NCBI GenBank assembly: GCA_030046135.1
Contig: JASIEC010000108.1
Location: forward strand, 1-9,064
Length of the DNA: 9,064 nt
From: Thermoplasmata archaeon
Lineage (GTDB): Archaea > Thermoplasmatota > Thermoplasmata > Lutacidiplasmatales > UBA184
Direction of reading: 5' to 3'
The position numbers and the translations under genes are program-made. The notes below the pieces were generated by a model. It saw only the letters and a program-made list of their open reading frames with translations. It made no database searches and was not told the origin of the DNA. Positions 6,061 through 9,064 of this stretch are shown here, piece by piece. Position 1 is the stretch's first letter. Each line of letters opens with the position of its first letter.

Positions 6061-7190
6061 CGGCGCGCTCCCGCGGCCGCGATGACCGCCTCGGCCGACG
6101 CCCGAAGGTCGGGGACGGACGTGACCCCTGCGCCGCGGAGGAGCTCCACCCCCTCCTTCTCCCGGTTGCCGCGGATCCGCGCGACGAGCGGGAACCTCTC
6201 GCCCTCGGGGATCGCCTCGCGCGCCTCGATCAGGCCCTTCGCGACGGTGTCGCACCGGGTCACTCCGCCGAAGATGTTGAGAAAGACGGCCCGGGGCTTG
6301 GCCTTCGCCATCAGGAGGAACGCCTGGGCGACCTTCTTCGGATCGTCGGTCCCGCCCAGGTCGAGGAACACTCCGGGGTCCCCCCCGAGCTCCTTCAGCA
6401 CGTCGAGCGTCGCCATCGTGAGGCCGGCCCCGTTCGCGATCACCCCGATCGTGCCGTCGAGCTGGACGAAGGCGATCTCCTCTTCGCGGGCGATCTCCTC
6501 GAGCGGGGTCCGGTCGTCCCGGACCTCGGCGTACTCCGGGTGGCGGAACGCGGCGTCGTCCTCGACGATCACCTTCGCGTCGAGCGCGACGAGGCGATCG
6601 CCCACGACGCCGAGCGGGTTGATCTCGACAAGCTCGGCATCCTCCCCCTCCCAGGCCTTCCAGAGCGAGCCCAGCAGGCGATCGAGCTGCTTCGCGAGAT
6701 CCCCGTCGAGCCGGAGGCTGCGGGCGGCCCGGCGGCGCTGGTAGGCGACGAGCCCCGGGAACGGGTGGATCGGCTGGCGGTCGATCGCGTCGTCGGCGAC
6801 CGACTCGATCTCCACCCCGCCCGACGAGCTCGTCATGAGGATCGGCTGGCGGGCGGTCCGGTCTAGGGCGAGGGCGAGGTAGAGCTCCCGACCGATCGAG
6901 AGCTTCTCCTCAAGCAGGACCTCCCGGACTCGCTCGCCCTTGAACTCGAGCCCGAGGATCGCGGTCGTGGCCGCCCGAGCCTCCTCCACCGTGTTCGCGA
7001 ACCGGACCGCCCCTCCCTTGCCGCGCCCTCCGGCGAGGACCTGGGCCTTGACGACGCACGGGAGCGGTACGGCCCCCGAGCGGATCGCGCCCTCGACCTC
7101 GTCGGCCGACTTGACGACCTGCCCCTTCGGAGTCGGGAGCCCGTACTTCCGGAAAACGTCCTTTCCCCTCCACTCCGGGAGCTTCACCAT
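6057..7190 (-). CDS. sucC: Succinyl-CoA synthetase beta subunit
   Basis: The nucleotide- and succinate-binding subunit of the SucCD enzyme, 377 residues, close to the usual 380-390. The ATP-grasp domain starts at the N-terminus (LPEWRGKDVFRKYGLPTP), with CVVKAQVLAGGRGKGG (45-60) forming the nucleotide-binding loop. Mg2+ ligands are in VEINPL (188-193: E189 or its neighbour, and N191) and D204 of ALDAK. The C-terminal CoA-ligase domain has FLDLGGTDDPKKV (275-287) and LNIFGGVTRCD (304-314), where succinate and the swinging helix meet. ATP versus GTP preference cannot be read by eye. The start is ATG 7190-7188, directly before the conserved N-terminus. There is no Shine-Dalgarno sequence; the 34-base gap from coaBC leaves open a separate promoter. 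The stop overlaps the sucD start as ATGA, so the two subunits are probably made by coupled translation. Confidence 0.96.
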   Translation of the reverse strand: MVKLPEWRGKDVFRKYGLPTPKGQVVKSADEVEGAIRSGAVPLPCVVKAQVLAGGRGKGGAVRFANTVEEARAATTAILGLEFKGERVREVLLEEKLSIGRELYLALALDRTARQPILMTSSSGGVEIESVADDAIDRQPIHPFPGLVAYQRRRAARSLRLDGDLAKQLDRLLGSLWKAWEGEDAELVEINPLGVVGDRLVALDAKVIVEDDAAFRHPEYAEVRDDRTPLEEIAREEEIAFVQLDGTIGVIANGAGLTMATLDVLKELGGDPGVFLDLGGTDDPKKVAQAFLLMAKAKPRAVFLNIFGGVTRCDTVAKGLIEAREAIPEGERFPLVARIRGNREKEGVELLRGAGVTSVPDLRASAEAVIAAAGARR

Positions 7191-7218
7191 GGTCGCGCCG
7201 GCGGCGCGGACCCTCGTC

Positions 7219-7230
7219 GGTCTCTTAACG
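7219..7230 (-). promoter_or_regulatory. Possible TATA-like box for sucCD at the coaBC stop codon
   Basis: On the minus strand CGTTAAGAGACC covers the coaBC TAA stop and is centred about 35 bases before the sucC ATG. It is the only A/T-rich point in a very G+C-rich junction, and sucC lacks a Shine-Dalgarno sequence, so an extra sucCD start site with a leader of roughly 10 bases is possible. The spacing is longer than at the other promoters here and the match is weak. Confidence 0.25.
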
Positions 7231-8535
7231 GGCGCGGGCGGCGGCTCGGCGCGGCCCTCGACGGGGCCCCCGAAGGGTCTCCCGTCGGCGGGGGGGTGCG
7301 CGGGGCAGCGCTTCGAGCTCGCGCCCGAGGTCGTCGAGGATCTTTCCGGCGACCTCCGCCTTCGGGCCCCGGAGCCAACGACCCTTGTCCGCCCCGGGGA
7401 TCACGAGAACCGCCGTCTCGGCGCCCCCCATGGTCGCGACGTCGTTCGCGATCACCCAGTCCGCCTTCGTCTCGGCCGCGAGCGCGCGCCCTTCCCGCTC
7501 CAGCTCGTCGGCGGCGGCCCCCGACAGGAGCTTGTAGGCGACGAGCAGCGCCGGCCGGGGCGCGAGCCGACGCAGCTCGGGCAGGACCTTCGGCGCCGGC
7601 AGGAGCTCGAGCGAGAGGGAGCTCCGGCCCTTCGACCGGATCTTCCCGGGCTGAGGGTCGAGGCGGAAGTCGGACAGCGCGGCGGGTACGAGGACCGCCG
7701 CGGACCGCGCGAGGTCCGAGCGCCGGCGCCGGGCGAGCTGGAGGAGGTCCGTCACGCTCCGCCAGCCGGTCACCGGCACCCAGGACGGTACGGGGACGGA
7801 GAGGGCCCCGGCCCAGAGCTCCACCGTCGCCCCGCGGTAGTACGCCTGGGAGGCGAGGGCGATCGCCGTCGCCCCGGAGCTCTCGTTCGTGATCGAGCGC
7901 ACGTCGTCGATCGACTCCCGGGAGGCACCGCCGAGGATCGTCACGCGGCGGCCGGCCCACGGTCCGTGCGCCAGTCGGTGGAGGACGGCGGCGGCGACCT
8001 CGTCGGGCGCCGCGATCTTCTCCTCCCCCTCGGCCGACGGACCGAACAACACCCCCACCCCCCAGCCTTCGAGCCGCGCGAGGCTCTCGCGGACCGCCGG
8101 GTTCTGCCCCATCAGGGAGTGCATCGCCGGGACGAGGAGGATCGGGACGTTGCCTCCGAGGGCGACCGAGGCGCACGAGGTAACGGGAGTATCGTCGATG
8201 CCGTGGGCGATCTTCGAGACCGTGTTCGCCGTCGCCGGCGCGATGAGATAGAGGTCCGCCCGGCCCTCGCCGGGGCCCAGGAACGTGACATGCTCCACGT
8301 TCCCCGAGAGCCGCTCGACGGGCGGGTGACCGGTCGCGAACTCGAGCGCCTCGGGGGTGATGATCCGGCCCGCGTCGGGGCTCATGACGGCTCTCACGTC
8401 GGCGCCGTGGCGGATCAGCTCCCGCGCGATCTTCGGCACCTCGACCGCCGCGATGGACCCCGAGACGCCGAGCAGGATGCGCCGGCCCTCGAGAAGGCGG
8501 GAGGACCGCCCCCGGATCACGCGGCTCGGATGCAT
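7225..8535 (-). CDS. coaBC: Bifunctional CoaBC: phosphopantothenate-cysteine ligase / PPC decarboxylase
   Basis: Two consecutive steps of coenzyme A synthesis, turning 4'-phosphopantothenate and cysteine into 4'-phosphopantetheine. The 436 residues include the FMN-dependent decarboxylase CoaC (about 15-185): ILLGVSGSIAAVEVPK (20-35), catalytic His82 in EHVTF, IAPATANTVSKIAHG (98-112) and VPAMHSLM (135-142). The CoaB ligase (about 193-405) has ILGGASRESIDDVRSITNES (200-219), K298 in GKIRSKG, AYKL, and ADWVIANDV (358-366). The start ATG 8535-8533 is chosen over the longer open frame because GGAGG lies 8 bases upstream on this strand and the family N-terminus begins there. Two oddities: the usual PxMN motif reads PAMH, and no cysteine is visible in the substrate-flap region (FGPSAEGEEKIAAP, 164-177). 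The last 30 residues are an Arg/Pro-rich basic tail absent from standard CoaBC. sucC follows after 34 bases. Confidence 0.94.
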   Translation of the reverse strand: MHPSRVIRGRSSRLLEGRRILLGVSGSIAAVEVPKIARELIRHGADVRAVMSPDAGRIITPEALEFATGHPPVERLSGNVEHVTFLGPGEGRADLYLIAPATANTVSKIAHGIDDTPVTSCASVALGGNVPILLVPAMHSLMGQNPAVRESLARLEGWGVGVLFGPSAEGEEKIAAPDEVAAAVLHRLAHGPWAGRRVTILGGASRESIDDVRSITNESSGATAIALASQAYYRGATVELWAGALSVPVPSWVPVTGWRSVTDLLQLARRRRSDLARSAAVLVPAALSDFRLDPQPGKIRSKGRSSLSLELLPAPKVLPELRRLAPRPALLVAYKLLSGAAADELEREGRALAAETKADWVIANDVATMGGAETAVLVIPGADKGRWLRGPKAEVAGKILDDLGRELEALPRAPPRRRETLRGPRRGPRRAAARAR

Positions 8536-8542
8536 CGCTCGT

Positions 8543-8549
8543 TCCTCCC
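8543..8549 (-). promoter_or_regulatory. Shine-Dalgarno sequence for coaBC
   Basis: On the minus strand GGGAGGA lies with its GGAGG core 8 bases before ATG 8535-8533. It decides the start: the longer frame reaching 8718 has no such signal, and its extra residues are an Arg-rich low-complexity shadow that overlaps the divergent HAD gene. It also implies that coaBC mRNA has an untranslated leader. Confidence 0.7.
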
Positions 8550-8598
8550 TGCCCGGGGACGCGATCTCCGGCCGCCCCGACGCTCCTCTCGAGGCGCG

Positions 8599-8613
8599 GC
8601 GGCATAAAGCCGC
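8599..8613. promoter_or_regulatory. TATA-like core in a 5-bp inverted repeat, shared divergent promoter
   Basis: GCGGC-ATAAA-GCCGC: a perfect 5-bp inverted repeat brackets ATAAA (TTTAT on the other strand), the only A/T-rich point in the 95 bases between divergent coaBC and the HAD gene. Rightward, the core is about 25 bases before ATG 8631, fitting a leaderless HAD transcript. Leftward, it would start coaBC mRNA near 8580 with a leader of about 45 bases, which agrees with the coaBC Shine-Dalgarno sequence. The dyad could be chance at this G+C content. Confidence 0.4.
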
Positions 8614-8630
8614 TAGGTTTCGGGGGTGCG

Positions 8631-9064
8631 ATGACCAACGGCGTTCCGCGGCCGGGTGGAAGCGAGGCTCCCGACGGGCCCCCGGCTCCCTCCGCGAACA
8701 GAGCTCTCCCGATGGCACGATCCCTCCAGGTCGTACCGGAGACCCCCGCGCGGCCCCCGGCGGCCGACCCGCCGGCTCCCCGGAAAGTGGATCGGGGGGT
8801 CGTGCTGTTCGACCTCGACGGCACCCTGCTCGACGACCTTCGCCTCATCAGCGAGGTCGCGGCGGACGTGCTCCACACCGCGTTCGGCACTCCCGTCGAC
8901 GAGGCCAGGATCCACTATCTCGCCACGACCGGCATGCCGTTCGAGGCGCAGCTCGCGCAGCTGTACCCCGAGGCGCCGGCGACCGAGCGGGCCGTCGCGG
9001 CCCGGACGTTCCACCAGAGGAAGATCACGGAGGCGTACGCCCGCGCGAAGCCGTTCCCCGAGGT
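8631..9064 (+). CDS. HAD-superfamily hydrolase, N-terminal part
   Basis: Open to the window edge, so only the first 144 codons are seen. Motif I of the haloacid dehalogenase superfamily is clear: VVLFDLDGTLLDD (57-69), where D61 is the nucleophile and D63 the general acid/base. The helical stretch after it (LRLISEVAADVLHTAFGTPV, then YLATTGMPFEAQLAQLYPE) looks like the start of the small cap of phosphoglycolate phosphatase-like (subclass I) enzymes. Motifs II-IV are outside, so the substrate is unknown; phosphoglycolate phosphatase or another small phosphatase is most likely. If ATG 8631 is the start, about 50 Pro/Ala/Arg-rich residues of unknown purpose precede the domain. ATG 8712 and GTG 8787 are in-frame alternatives. 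The TATA-like core 25 bases before 8631 and unbroken coding-type codons favour 8631. It is divergent from coaBC. Confidence 0.87.
   Translation, partial: MTNGVPRPGGSEAPDGPPAPSANRALPMARSLQVVPETPARPPAADPPAPRKVDRGVVLFDLDGTLLDDLRLISEVAADVLHTAFGTPVDEARIHYLATTGMPFEAQLAQLYPEAPATERAVAARTFHQRKITEAYARAKPFPE

Noticed and set aside
6940..8607. A 555-codon plus-strand open frame antisense to sucC and coaBC.
   Set aside because: Its translation is Arg/Asp/Pro-rich shadow, while sucC and coaBC on the other strand carry complete catalytic motifs.
8536..8718. Extending coaBC upstream to the longer frame start at 8718.
   Set aside because: The extra 61 residues are Arg-rich without family match, overlap the divergent HAD gene, and the Shine-Dalgarno sequence sits at the start chosen instead.
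1..9064. Searched by eye for CRISPR repeats, insertion-sequence ends, tRNA genes, toxin-antitoxin pairs and defence cassettes.
   Set aside because: No direct repeat series, transposase motifs, target-site duplications, cloverleaf sequence or defence domains were seen; intergenic gaps are all about 100 bases or less.

Overview
The window reads as a piece of a very G+C-rich archaeal chromosome (about 70% G+C by eye, with nearly every third codon position G or C). Archaeal affiliation rests on complete DNA topoisomerase VI genes (top6B-top6A), a tiny ribosomal protein L41e gene, an archaeal-looking fused CoaBC, and TATA-like boxes about 25-30 bases before start codons that lack a Shine-Dalgarno sequence, as expected for leaderless archaeal mRNAs. 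A euryarchaeal lineage, perhaps a high-GC Thermoplasmatota relative, is my best guess, but the sequence alone does not prove it. Topo VI argues against Thermoplasmatales in the strict sense, which are known to lack it.

Layout, left to right. Bases 1-333 (+) hold the C-terminal end of a nitrilase-family carbon-nitrogen hydrolase. Bases 388-3505 (+) are top6B and top6A, overlapping by 41 bases, which together encode the type IIB topoisomerase. Bases 3560-4306 (+) encode an aquaporin. A small unrecognised gene (4719-4303, -) converges on the aquaporin, and the two stop codons share one CTAG. Around 4781-4790 a near-palindromic TATA-like box lies between that gene and the rightward 35-codon rpl41e (4827-4934), which is too short for ordinary gene finding. 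A four-codon mini-ORF ends in an ATGA overlap on the rpl41e start.

Bases 8535-4955 (-) look like one leftward gene cluster: coaBC (coenzyme A synthesis), then sucC and sucD (succinyl-CoA synthetase beta and alpha), then a 74-codon putative zinc-binding protein. sucC/sucD and sucD/orf74 each overlap by ATGA, suggesting translational coupling. The functional link is coenzyme A: CoaBC makes 4'-phosphopantetheine, the CoA precursor, and SucCD interconverts succinyl-CoA and succinate with nucleotide phosphorylation in the citric acid cycle. On the right, an HAD-family hydrolase (8631 onward, +) diverges from coaBC across a TATA-like core set in a 5-bp inverted repeat, and runs off the window.

Most of the window is housekeeping. 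I found no mobile element, CRISPR array, tRNA, rRNA or defence-like cassette, and no convincing new multi-gene system. The most interesting items are small: rpl41e with its mini-ORF leader, the zinc-binding protein coupled to sucCD, the unknown gene facing the aquaporin, and active-site deviations in CoaBC. No stretch over 300 bases lacks a gene.
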